Shown piece by piece: positions 7,469-19,900 of a stretch of 64,000 bases of DNA. The position numbers and the translations under genes were made by a program. The notes under the pieces were generated by a model. The model had not been told where the DNA came from and ran no database searches. It saw only the letters and a program-made list of their open reading frames with translations. Location: contig NC_062240.1 in assembly GCF_905475465.1 (NCBI RefSeq), positions 5,781,001 through 5,845,000 on the forward strand, given 5' to 3'. The stretch's first letter is position 1, and each line of letters begins with the position of its first letter. The stretch is from Pieris napi. Taxonomy: Eukaryota > Arthropoda > Insecta > Lepidoptera > Pieridae.

Positions 7469-8820
7469 AAGCTTCGTAAACAACCGTTAATTTTAGAATA
7501 ATTTGCCAATTAGGACGCCGCCGCCTCGTTCTCATATTGAGGGTAGCCGTCAAAAGCTGTTTCTTATGTGTTATTTCCCTATATATAAGGATTTTAATTG
7601 TCTTTTTTTTTAAATTTAAAATTTAAAATTTCTCTTTGATTTTTTTGTGAAACGTATGTTTACATTAATTGTCACATATTTTAGATGTAAGATTTTGTAC
7701 TGTGTGTGATGTTGTAAGCTTAATAACGAAATAAATAAAAAAATATAAGCAGAAATCATAGAGGGGGGTTTCAATCCCCACCCGCCTTATATAAAAGATA
7801 GGCCCCATATTGCCGAGGGCTCTGGTGTTGCTCGGACGTTGACAAGAAAAGTGGTTGGTGTCGAGGCCGCATACTGTGAGTACGTTTTGTGTCACTTTTA
7901 TTCGGTAATTTTTGTGTAATTATTTTAAGGTTAACGGTTGTTTTTAAAATACCCAAAGTCGTGTTGTTTTGATTGTACAAGTAAATTTTATGGTAGATAT
8001 AGTGTGATTTCGAGAATACCGTGATTTGTTCTTTAATGAAGTTATTTTTGGTTAAATCACTTCGTAGCTTATTTCGAATAGTTTTTTTTATTTGATTATA
8101 ACTTCTGGTTGCTAAAATCAGAAGTGGGATAGGATATCGCTCACAAATAAGCTTCGTAAACAACCGTTAATTTTAGAATAATTTGCCAATTAGGACGCCG
8201 CCGCCTCGCACTCATATTGAGGGTAGCCGTCAAAAGCTGTTTCTTATGTGTTATTTCCCTATATATAAGTATTGTAACTGTCTTTTTTTTTAAATTTAAA
8301 ATTTCTCTTTAATTTTTTGTGAAACGTATGTTTACATTAATTGTCACATATTTTAGATGTAAGATTTTGTACTGTGTGTGATGTTGTAAGCTTAATAACG
8401 AAATAAATAAAAAAATATAAGCAGAAATCATAGAGGGGGGTTTCAATCCCCACCCGCCTTATATAAAAGATAGGCCCCATATTGCCGAGGGCTCTGGTGT
8501 TGCTCGGACGTTGACAAGAAAAGTGGTTGGTGTCGAGGCCGCATACTGTGAGTACGTTTTGTGTCACTTTTATTCGGTAATTTTTGTGTAATTATTTTAA
8601 GGTTAACGGTTGTTTTTAAAATACCCAAAGTCGTGTTGTTTTGATTGTACAAGTAAATTTTATGGTAGATATAGTGTGATTTCGAGAATACCGTGATTTG
8701 TTCTTTAATGAAGTTATTTTTGGTTAAATCACTTCGTAGCTTATTTCGAATAGTTTTTTTTATTTGATTATAACTTCTGGTTGCTAAAATCAGAAGTGGG
8801 ATAGGATATCGCTCACAAAT
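7469..8820 (+). repeat. A-type monomer followed by a chimeric monomer
   Basis: The unit at 7469 (680 bp) is the copy of the one at 706. The unit at 8149 (672 bp) begins with leader type Q (CACTC, TATATATAAGTATTGTAACTG, TTTAATTTTTTGTG), as in the units at 1386 and 8821. From about 8349 on it has the private TCACATATT change and cassette A of the unit at 7469. It is best explained as an unequal crossover between those two unit types, with the junction between about 8312 and 8349. Confidence 0.85.
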
Positions 8821-10846
8821 AAGCTTCGTAAACAACCGTTAATTTTAGAATAATTTGCCAATTAGGACGCCGCCGCCTCGCACTCATATTGAGGGTAGCC
8901 GTCAAAAGCTGTTTCTTATGTGTTATTTCCCTATATATAAGTATTGTAACTGTCTTTTTTTTTAAATTTAAAATTTCTCTTTAATTTTTTGTGAAACGTA
9001 TGTTTACATTAATTGTCACACATTTTAGATGTAAGATTTTGTACTGTGTGATGTAAGCTTAATAACTAAATAAATAAATAAATTTAAGCAGAAATCATAG
9101 TGGGTGCTTTCGATCCCCACCCGCCTTCTTTAAAAGAAAGGCCTCAGTGTTCCACGGGCTCTGGTGTTGCTCGGACGTTGACAAGAAAAGTGGTTGGTGT
9201 CAAGGCCGCATACTGTGAGTACGTTTTGTTACTTTTATTCGGTAATTTTTGTGTAATTATTTTAAGGTTAACGGTTGTTTTTAAAATACCCAAAGTCGTG
9301 TTGTTTTGATTGTACAAGTAAATTTTATGGTAGATATAGTGTGATTTCGAGAATACCGTGATTTGTTCTTTAATGAAGTTATTTTTGGTTAAATCACTTC
9401 GTAGCTTATTTCGAATAGTTTTTTTTATTTGATTATAACTTCTGGTTGCTAAAATCAGAAGTGGGATAGGATATCACTCACAAATAAGCTTCGTAACCAA
9501 CCGTTAATTTTAGAATAATTTGCCAATTAGGACGCCGCCGCCTCGTTCTCATATTGAGGGTAGCCGTCAAAAGCTGTTTCTTATGTGTTATTTCCCTATA
9601 TATAAGGATTTTAATTGTCTTTTTTTTTAAATTTAAAATTTAAAATTTCTCTTTCATTTTTTTGTGAAACGTATGTGTTTACATTAATTGTCACACATTT
9701 TAGATGTAAGATTTTGTAAAATATTTAGTAGATTTTGTACTGTGTGTGATGTTGTAAGCTTAATAACGAAATAAATAAAAAAATATAAGCAGAAATCATA
9801 GAGGGGGGTTTCAATCCCCACCCGCCTTATATAAAAGATAGGCCCCATATTGCCGAGGGCTCTGGTGTTGCTCGGACGTTGACAAGAAAAGTGGTTGGTG
9901 TCGAGGCCGCATACTGTGAGTACGTTTTGTGTCACTTTTATTCGGTAATTTTTGTGTAATTATTTTAAGGTTAACGGTTGTTTTTAAAATACCCAAAGTC
10001 GTGTTGTTTTGATTGTACAAGTAAATTTTATGGTAGATATAGTGTGATTTCGAGAATACCGTGATTTGTTCTTTAATGAAGTTATTTTTGGTTAAATCAC
10101 TTCGTAGCTTATTTCGAATAGTTTTTTTTATTTGATTATAACTTCTGGTTGCTAAAATCAGAAGTGGGATAGGATATCACTCACAAATAAGCTTCGTAAC
10201 CAACCGTTAATTTTAGAATAATTTGCCAATTAGGACGCCGCCGCCTCGCTCTCATATTGAGGGTAGCCGTCAAAAGCTGTTTCTTATGTGTTATTTACCT
10301 ATATATAAGTATTTTAACTGTCTTTTTTTTTTAATTTTTAATTTTAAATTTCTCTTTAATTTTGTTGTGTTTACATTAATGGTCACACATTAAAGATGTA
10401 AGATTTTGTACTGTGTGATGTAAGCTTAATAACTAAATAAATTTAAGCAGAAATCATAGTGGGTGCTTTCGATCCCCACCCGCCTTCTTTAAAAGAAAGG
10501 CCTCAGTGTTCCACGGGCTCTGGTGTTGCTCGGACGTTGACAAGAAAAGTGGTTGGTGTCGAGGCCGCATACTGTGAGTACGTTTTGGGTTACTTTTATT
10601 CGGTAATTTTTGTGTAATTATTTTAAGGTTAACGGTTGTTTTTAAAATACCCAAAGTCGTGTTGTTTTGATTGTACAAGTAAATTTTATGGTAGATATAG
10701 TGTGATTTCGAGAATACCGTGATTTGTTCTTTAATGAAGTTATTTTTGGTTAAATCACTTCGTAGCTTATTTCGAATAGTTTTTTTTATTTGATTATAAC
10801 TTCTGGTTGCTAAAATCAGAAGTGGGATAGGATATCACTCACAAAT
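8821..10846 (+). repeat. Three monomers of mixed type
   Basis: Units start at 8821 (665 bp, leader Q, cassette B, TGTCAAGG and GTTTTGTTAC), 9486 (703 bp, leader P, cassette A) and 10189 (658 bp, leader R, cassette B, TGTCGAGG and GTTTTGGGTTAC). The last joins the short R leader, normally found with TGTCAAGG and GTTAC, to the GGGTTAC 3' variant, so it is itself a recombinant combination. No exact higher-order period covers this stretch. Confidence 0.85.
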
Positions 10847-13800
10847 AAGCTTCGTAACCAACCGTTAATTTTAGAATAATTTGCCAATTAGGACGCCGCC
10901 GCCTCGCACTCATATTGAGGGTAGCCGTCAAAAGCTGTTTCTTATGTGTTATTTCCCTATATATAAGTATTGTAACTGTCTTTTTTTTTAAATTTAAAAT
11001 TTCTCTTTAATTTTTTGTGAAACGTATGTTTACATTAATTGTCACACATTTTAGATGTAAGATTTTGTACTGTGTGATGTAAGCTTAATAACTAAATAAA
11101 TAAATAAATTTAAGCAGAAATCATAGTGGGTGCTTTCGATCCCCACCCGCCTTCTTTAAAAGAAAGGCCTCAGTGTTCCACGGGCTCTGGTGTTGCTCGG
11201 ACGTTGACAAGAAAAGTGGTTGGTGTCGAGGCCGCATACTGTGAGTTTGTTTTGGGTTACTTTTATTCGGTAATTTTTGTGTAATTATTTTAAGGTTAAC
11301 GGTTGTTTTTAAAATACCCAAAGTCGTGTTGTTTTGATTGTACAAGTAAATTTTATGGTAGATATAGTGTGATTTCGAGAATACCGTGATTTGTTCTTTA
11401 ATGAAGTTATTTTTGGTTAAATCACTTCGTAGCTTATTTCGAATAGTTTTTTTTATTTGATTATAACTTCTGGTTGCTAAAATCAGAAGTGGGATAGGAT
11501 ATCACTCACAAATAAGCTTCGTAACCAACCGTTAATTTTAGAATAATTTGCCAATTAGGACGCCGCCGCCTCGCTCTCATATTGAGGGTAGCCGTCAAAA
11601 GCTGTTTCTTATGTGTTATTTACCTATATATAAGTATTTTAACTGTCTTTTTTTTTAATTTTTAATTTTAAATTTCTCTTTAATTTTTTTGTGTTTACAT
11701 TAATGGTCACACATTAAAGATGTAAGATTTTGTACTGTGTGATGTAAGCTTAATAACTAAATAAATTTAAGCAGAAATCATAGTGGGTGCTTTCGATCCC
11801 CACCCGCCTTCTTTAAAAGAAAGGCCTCAGTGTTCCACGGGCTCTGGTGTTGCTCGGACGTTGACAAGAAAAGTGGTTGGTGTCAAGGCCGCATACTGTG
11901 AGTACGTTTTGTTACTTTTATTCGGTAATTTTTGTGTAATTATTTTAAGGTTAACGGTTGTTTTTAAAATACCCAAAGTCGTGTTGTTTTGATTGTACAA
12001 GTAAATTTTATGGTAGATATAGTGTGATTTCGAGAATACCGTGATTTGTTCTTTAATGAAGTTATTTTTGGTTAAATTACTTCGTAGCTTATTTCGAATA
12101 GTTTTTTTTATTTGATTATAACTTCTGGTTGCTAAAATCAGAAGTGGGATAGGATATCACTCACAAATAAGCTTCGTAACCAACCGTTAATTTTAGAATA
12201 ATTTGCCAATTAGGACGCCGCCGCCTCGTTCTCATATTGAGGGTAGCCGTCAAAAGCTGTTTCTTATGTGTTATTTCCCTATATATAAGGATTTTAATTG
12301 TCTTTTTTTTTAAATTTAAAATTTAAAATTTCTCTTTCATTTTTTTGTGAAACGTATGTGTTTACATTAATTGTCACACATTTTAGATGTAAGATTTTGT
12401 AAAATATTTAGTATATTTTGTACTGTGTGTGATGTTGTAAGCTTAATAACGAAATAAATAAAAAAATATAAGCAGAAATCATAGTGGGTGCTTTCGATCC
12501 CCACCCGCCTTCTTTAAAAGAAAGGCCTCAGTGTTCCACGGGCTCTGGTGTTGCTCGGACGTTGACAAGAAAAGTGGTTGGTGTCGAGGCCGCATACTGT
12601 GAGTTTGTTTTGGGTTACTTTTATTCGGTAATTTTTGTGTAATTATTTTAAGGTTAACGGTTGTTTTTAAAATACCCAAAGTCGTGTTGTTTTGATTGTA
12701 CAAGTAAATTTTATGGTAGATATAGTGTGATTTCGAGAATACCGTGATTTGTTCTTTAATGAAGTTATTTTTGGTTAAATCACTTCGTAGCTTATTTCGA
12801 ATAGTTTTTTTTATTTGATTATAACTTCTGTTTGCTAAAATCAGAAGTGGGATAGGATATCACTCACAAATAAGCTTCGTAAACAACCGTTAATTTTAGA
12901 ATAATTTGCCAATTAGGACGCCGCCGCCTCGCACTCATATTGAGGGTAGCCGTCAAAAGCTGTTTCTTATGTGTTATTTCCCTATATATAAGTATTGTAA
13001 CTGTCTTTTTTTTTAAATTTAAAATTTCTCTTTAATTTTTTGTGAAACGTATGTTTACATTAATTGTCACACATTTTAGATGTAAGATTTTGTACTGTGT
13101 GATGTAAGCTTAATAACTAAATAAATAAATAAATTTAAGCAGAAATCATAGTGGGTGCTTTCGATCCCCACCCGCCTTCTTTAAAAGAAAGGCCTCAGTG
13201 TTCCACGGGCTCTGGTGTTGCTCGGACGTTGACAAGAAAAGTGGTTGGTGTCGAGGCCGCATACTGTGAGTTTGTTTTGGGTTACTTTTATTCGGTAATT
13301 TTTGTGTAATTATTTTAAGGTTAACGGTTGTTTTTAAAATACCCAAAGTCGTGTTGTTTTGATTGTACAAGTAAATTTTATGGTAGATATAGTGTGATTT
13401 CGAGAATACCGTGATTTGTTCTTTAATGAAGTTATTTTTGGTTAAATCACTTCGTAGCTTATTTCGAATAGTTTTTTTTATTTGATTATAACTTCTGGTT
13501 GCTAAAATCAGAAGTGGGATAGGATATCACTCACAAATAAGCTTCGTAACCAACCGTTAATTTTAGAATAATTTGCCAATTAGGACGCCGCCGCCTCGCT
13601 CTCATATTGAGGGTAGCCGTCAAAAGCTGTTTCTTATGTGTTATTTACCTATATATAAGTATTTTAACTGTCTTTTTTTTTAATTTTTAATTTTAAATTT
13701 CTCTTTAATTTTTTTGTGTTTACATTAATGGTCACACATTAAAGATGTAAGATTTTGTACTGTGTGATGTAAGCTTAATAACTAAATAAATTTAAGCAGA

Positions 13801-16800
13801 AATCATAGTGGGTGCTTTCGATCCCCACCCGCCTTCTTTAAAAGAAAGGCCTCAGTGTTCCACGGGCTCTGGTGTTGCTCGGACGTTGACAAGAAAAGTG
13901 GTTGGTGTCAAGGCCGCATACTGTGAGTACGTTTTGTTACTTTTATTCGGTAATTTTTGTGTAATTATTTTAAGGTTAACGGTTGTTTTTAAAATACCCA
14001 AAGTCGTGTTGTTTTGATTGTACAAGTAAATTTTATGGTAGATATAGTGTGATTTCGAGAATACCGTGATTTGTTCTTTAATGAAGTTATTTTTGGTTAA
14101 ATTACTTCGTAGCTTATTTCGAATAGTTTTTTTTATTTGATTATAACTTCTGGTTGCTAAAATCAGAAGTGGGATAGGATATCACTCACAAATAAGCTTC
14201 GTAACCAACCGTTAATTTTAGAATAATTTGCCAATTAGGACGCCGCCGCCTCGTTCTCATATTGAGGGTAGCCGTCAAAAGCTGTTTCTTATGTGTTATT
14301 TCCCTATATATAAGGATTTTAATTGTCTTTTTTTTTAAATTTAAAATTTAAAATTTCTCTTTCATTTTTTTGTGAAACGTATGTGTTTACATTAATTGTC
14401 ACACATTTTAGATGTAAGATTTTGTAAAATATTTAGTATATTTTGTACTGTGTGTGATGTTGTAAGCTTAATAACGAAATAAATAAAAAAATATAAGCAG
14501 AAATCATAGTGGGTGCTTTCGATCCCCACCCGCCTTCTTTAAAAGAAAGGCCTCAGTGTTCCACGGGCTCTGGTGTTGCTCGGACGTTGACAAGAAAAGT
14601 GGTTGGTGTCGAGGCCGCATACTGTGAGTTTGTTTTGGGTTACTTTTATTCGGTAATTTTTGTGTAATTATTTTAAGGTTAACGGTTGTTTTTAAAATAC
14701 CCAAAGTCGTGTTGTTTTGATTGTACAAGTAAATTTTATGGTAGATATAGTGTGATTTCGAGAATACCGTGATTTGTTCTTTAATGAAGTTATTTTTGGT
14801 TAAATCACTTCGTAGCTTATTTCGAATAGTTTTTTTTATTTGATTATAACTTCTGGTTGCTAAAATCAGAAGTGGGATAGGATATCACTCACAAATAAGC
14901 TTCGTAAACAACCGTTAATTTTAGAATAATTTGCCAATTAGGACGCCGCCGCCTCGCACTCATATTGAGGGTAGCCGTCAAAAGCTGTTTCTTATGTGTT
15001 ATTTCCCTATATATAAGTATTGTAACTGTCTTTTTTTTTAAATTTAAAATTTCTCTTTAATTTTTTGTGAAACGTATGTTTACATTAATTGTCACACATT
15101 TTAGATGTAAGATTTTGTACTGTGTGATGTAAGCTTAATAACTAAATAAATAAATAAATTTAAGCAGAAATCATAGTGGGTGCTTTCGATCCCCACCCGC
15201 CTTCTTTAAAAGAAAGGCCTCAGTGTTCCACGGGCTCTGGTGTTGCTCGGACGTTGACAAGAAAAGTGGTTGGTGTCGAGGCCGCATACTGTGAGTTTGT
15301 TTTGGGTTACTTTTATTCGGTAATTTTTGTGTAATTATTTTAAGGTTAACGGTTGTTTTTAAAATACCCAAAGTCGTGTTGTTTTGATTGTACAAGTAAA
15401 TTTTATGGTAGATATAGTGTGATTTCGAGAATACCGTGATTTGTTCTTTAATGAAGTTATTTTTGGTTAAATCACTTCGTAGCTTATTTCGAATAGTTTT
15501 TTTTATTTGATTATAACTTCTGGTTGCTAAAATCAGAAGTGGGATAGGATATCACTCACAAATAAGCTTCGTAACCAACCGTTAATTTTAGAATAATTTG
15601 CCAATTAGGACGCCGCCGCCTCGCTCTCATATTGAGGGTAGCCGTCAAAAGCTGTTTCTTATGTGTTATTTACCTATATATAAGTATTTTAACTGTCTTT
15701 TTTTTTAATTTTTAATTTTAAATTTCTCTTTAATTTTTTTGTGTTTACATTAATGGTCACACATTAAAGATGTAAGATTTTGTACTGTGTGATGTAAGCT
15801 TAATAACTAAATAAATTTAAGCAGAAATCATAGTGGGTGCTTTCGATCCCCACCCGCCTTCTTTAAAAGAAAGGCCTCAGTGTTCCACGGGCTCTGGTGT
15901 TGCTCGGACGTTGACAAGAAAAGTGGTTGGTGTCAAGGCCGCATACTGTGAGTACGTTTTGTTACTTTTATTCGGTAATTTTTGTGTAATTATTTTAAGG
16001 TTAACGGTTGTTTTTAAAATACCCAAAGTCGTGTTGTTTTGATTGTACAAGTAAATTTTATGGTAGATATAGTGTGATTTCGAGAATACCGTGATTTGTT
16101 CTTTAATGAAGTTATTTTTGGTTAAATTACTTCGTAGCTTATTTCGAATAGTTTTTTTTATTTGATTATAACTTCTGGTTGCTAAAATCAGAAGTGGGAT
16201 AGGATATCACTCACAAATAAGCTTCGTAACCAACCGTTAATTTTAGAATAATTTGCCAATTAGGACGCCGCCGCCTCGTTCTCATATTGAGGGTAGCCGT
16301 CAAAAGCTGTTTCTTATGTGTTATTTCCCTATATATAAGGATTTTAATTGTCTTTTTTTTTAAATTTAAAATTTAAAATTTCTCTTTCATTTTTTTGTGA
16401 AACGTATGTGTTTACATTAATTGTCACACATTTTAGATGTAAGATTTTGTAAAATATTTAGTATATTTTGTACTGTGTGTGATGTTGTAAGCTTAATAAC
16501 GAAATAAATAAAAAAATATAAGCAGAAATCATAGAGGGGGGTTTCAATCCCCACCCGCCTTATATAAAAGATAGGCCCCATATTGCCGAGGGCTCTGGTG
16601 TTGCTCGGACGTTGACAAGAAAAGTGGTTGGTGTCGAGGCCGCATACTGTGAGTACGTTTTGTGTCACTTTTATTCGGTAATTTTTGTGTAATTATTTTA
16701 AGGTTAACGGTTGTTTTTAAAATACCCAAAGTCGTGTTGTTTTGATTGTACAAGTAAATTTTATGGTAGATATAGTGTGATTTCGAGAATACCGTGATTT

Positions 16801-16921
16801 GTTCTTTAATGAAGTTATTTTTGGTTAAATCACTTCGTAGCTTATTTCGAATAGTTTTTTTTATTTGATTATAACTTCTGGTTGCTAAAATCAGAAGTGG
16901 GATAGGATATCACTCACAAAT
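10847..16921 (+). repeat. 2025-bp trimer higher-order repeat, three copies
   Basis: Copies run 10847-12871, 12872-14896 and 14897-16921; unit starts are 10847, 11514, 12169, 12872, 13539, 14194, 14897, 15564 and 16219, with lengths 667-655-703 repeated exactly. Private markers confirm the grouping: GTGAGTTTGTTTTGGG in all three 667-bp members, GGTTAAATTACTTC in the 655-bp members and TTTAGTATATTTTG in the 703-bp members. The third copy differs because its last unit (16219) has cassette A, whereas the equivalents at 12169 and 14194 have cassette B behind an A-type leader. Confidence 0.95.
12471..12484 (+). other. Recombination junction between A-type leader and cassette B
   Basis: In the unit at 12169 the sequence up to AAAAAATATA is A-type, and from TGGGTGCTTTCG on it is B-type. 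The change must lie in the shared 14-bp AGCAGAAATCATAG. The same junction is at 14496-14509 in the next trimer copy, so it arose once and was amplified. Confidence 0.85.
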
Positions 16922-19900
16922 AAGCTTCGTAACCAACCGTTAATTTTAGAATAATTTGCCAATTAGGACGCCGCCGCCTCGCTCTCATATTGAGGGTAGC
17001 CGTCAAAAGCTGTTTCTTATGTGTTATTTACCTATATATAAGTATTTTAACTGTCTTTTTTTTTAATTTTTAATTTTAAATTTCTCTTTAATTTTTTTGT
17101 GTTTACATTAATGGTCACACATTAAAGATGTAAGATTTTGTACTGTGTGATGTAAGCTTAATAACTAAATAAATTTAAGCAGAAATCATAGTGGGTGCTT
17201 TCGATCCCCACCCGCCTTCTTTAAAAGAAAGGCCTCAGTGTTCCACGGGCTCTGGTGTTGCTCGGACGTTGACAAGAAAAGTGGTTGGTGTCAAGGCCGC
17301 ATACTGTGAGTACGTTTTGTTACTTTTATTCGGTAATTTTTGTGTAATTATTTTAAGGTTAACGGTTGTTTTTAAAATACCCAAAGTCGTGTTGTTTTGA
17401 TTGTACAAGTAAATTTTATGGTAGATATAGTGTGATTTCGAGAATACCGTGATTTGTTCTTTAATGAAGTTATTTTTGGTTAAATTACTTCGTAGCTTAT
17501 TTCGAATAGTTTTTTTTATTTGATTATAACTTCTGGTTGCTAAAATCAGAAGTGGGATAGGATATCACTCACAAATAAGCTTCGTAACCAACCGTTAATT
17601 TTAGAATAATTTGCCAATTAGGACGCCGCCGCCTCGTTCTCATATTGAGGGTAGCCGTCAAAAGCTGTTTCTTATGTGTTATTTCCCTATATATAAGGAT
17701 TTTAATTGTCTTTTTTTTTAAATTTAAAATTTAAAATTTCTCTTTAATTTTTTTGTGAAACGTATGTGTTTACATTAATTGTCACACATTTTAGATGTAA
17801 GATTTTGTAAAATATTTAGTATATTTTGTACTGTGTGTGATGTTGTAAGCTTAATAACGAAATAAATAAAAAAATATAAGCAGAAATCATAGAGGGGGGT
17901 TTCAATCCCCACCCGCCTTATATAAAAGATAGGCCCCATATTGCCGAGGGCTCTGGTGTTGCTCGGACGTTGACAAGAAAAGTGGTTGGTGTCGAGGCCG
18001 CATACTGTGAGTACGTTTTGTGTCACTTTTATTCGGTAATTTTTGTGTAATTATTTTAAGGTTAACGGTTGTTTTTAAAATACCCAAAGTCGTGTTGTTT
18101 TGATTGTACAAGTAAATTTTATGGTAGATATAGTGTGATTTCGAGGATACCGTGATTTGTTCTTTAATGAAGTTATTTTTGGTTAAATCACTTCGTAGCT
18201 TATTTCGAATAGTTTTTTTTATTTGATTATAACTTCTGGTTGCTAAAATCAGAAGTGGGATAGGATATCGCTCACAAATAAGCTTCGTAAACAACCGTTA
18301 ATTTTAGAATAATTTGCCAATTAGGACGCCGCCGCCTCGTTCTCATATTGAGGGTAGCCGTCAAAAGCTGTTTCTTATGTGTTATTTCCCTATATATAAG
18401 GATTTTAATTGTCTTTTTTTTTAAATTTAAAATTTAAAATTTCTCTTTGATTTTTTTGTGAAACGTATGTTTACATTAATTGTCACACATTTAAGATGTA
18501 ATATTTTGTAAAATATTTAGTAGATTTTGTACTGTGTGTGATGTAAGCTTAATAACTAAATAAATAAATAAATTTAAGCAGAAATCATAGTGGGTGCTTT
18601 TGATCCCCACCCGCCTTCTTTAAAAGAAAGGCCTCAGTGTTCCACGGGCTCTGGTGTTGCTCGGACGTTGACAAGAAAAGTGGTTGGTGTCGAGGCCGCA
18701 TACTGTGAGTACGTTTTGTGTTACTTTTATTCGGTAATTTTTGTGTAATTATTTTAAGGTTAACGGTTGTTTTTAAAATACCCAAAGTCGTGTTGTTTTG
18801 ATTGTACAAGTAAATTTTATGGTAGATATAGTGTGATTTCGAGAATACCGTGATTTGTTCTTTAATGAAGTTATTTTTGGTTTAATCACTTCGTAGCTTA
18901 TTTCGAATAGTTTTTTTTATTTGATTATAACTTCTGGTTGCTAAAATCAGAAGTGGGATAGGATATCACTCACAAATAAGCTTCGTAACCAACCGTTAAT
19001 TTTAGAATAATTTGCCAATTAGGACGCCGCCGCCTCGCTCTCATATTGAGGGTAGCCGTCAAAAGCTGTTTCTTATGTGTTATTTACCTATATATAAGTA
19101 TTTTAACTGTCTTTTTTTTTAATTTTTAATTTTAAATTTCTCTTTAATTTTTTTGTGTTTACATTAATGGTCACACATTAAAGATGTATGATTTTGTACT
19201 GTGTGATGTAAGCTTAATAACTAAATAAATTTAAGCAGAAATCATAGTGGGTGCTTTCGATCCCCACCCGCCTTCTTTAAAAGAAAGGCCTCAGTGTTCC
19301 ACGGGCTCTGGTGTTGCTCGGACGTTGACAAGAAAAGTGGTTGGTGTCAAGGCCGCATACTGTGAGTACGTTTTGTTACTTTTATTCGGTAATTTTTGTG
19401 TAATTATTTTAAGGTTAACGGTTGTTTTTAAAATACCCAAAGTCGTGTTGTTTTGATTGTACAAGTAAATTTTATGGTAGATATAGTGTGATTTCGAGAA
19501 TACCGTGATTTGTTCTTTAATGAAGTTATTTTTGGTTAAATCACTTCGTAGCTTATTTCGAATAGTTTTTTTTATTTGATTATAACTTCTGGTTGCTAAA
19601 ATCAGAAGTGGGATAGGATATCACTCACAAATAAGCTTCGTAACCAACCGTTAATTTTAGAATAATTTGCCAATTAGGACGCCGCCGCCTCGTTCTCATA
19701 TTGAGGGTAGCCGTCAAAAGCTGTTTCTTATGTGTTATTTCCCTATATATAAGGATTTTAATTGTCTTTTTTTTTAAATTTAAAATTTAAAATTTCTCTT
19801 TCATTTTTTTGTGAAACGTATGTGTTTACATTAATTGTCACACATTTTAGATGTAAGATTTTGTAAAATATTTAGTAGATTTTGTACTGTGTGTGATGTT

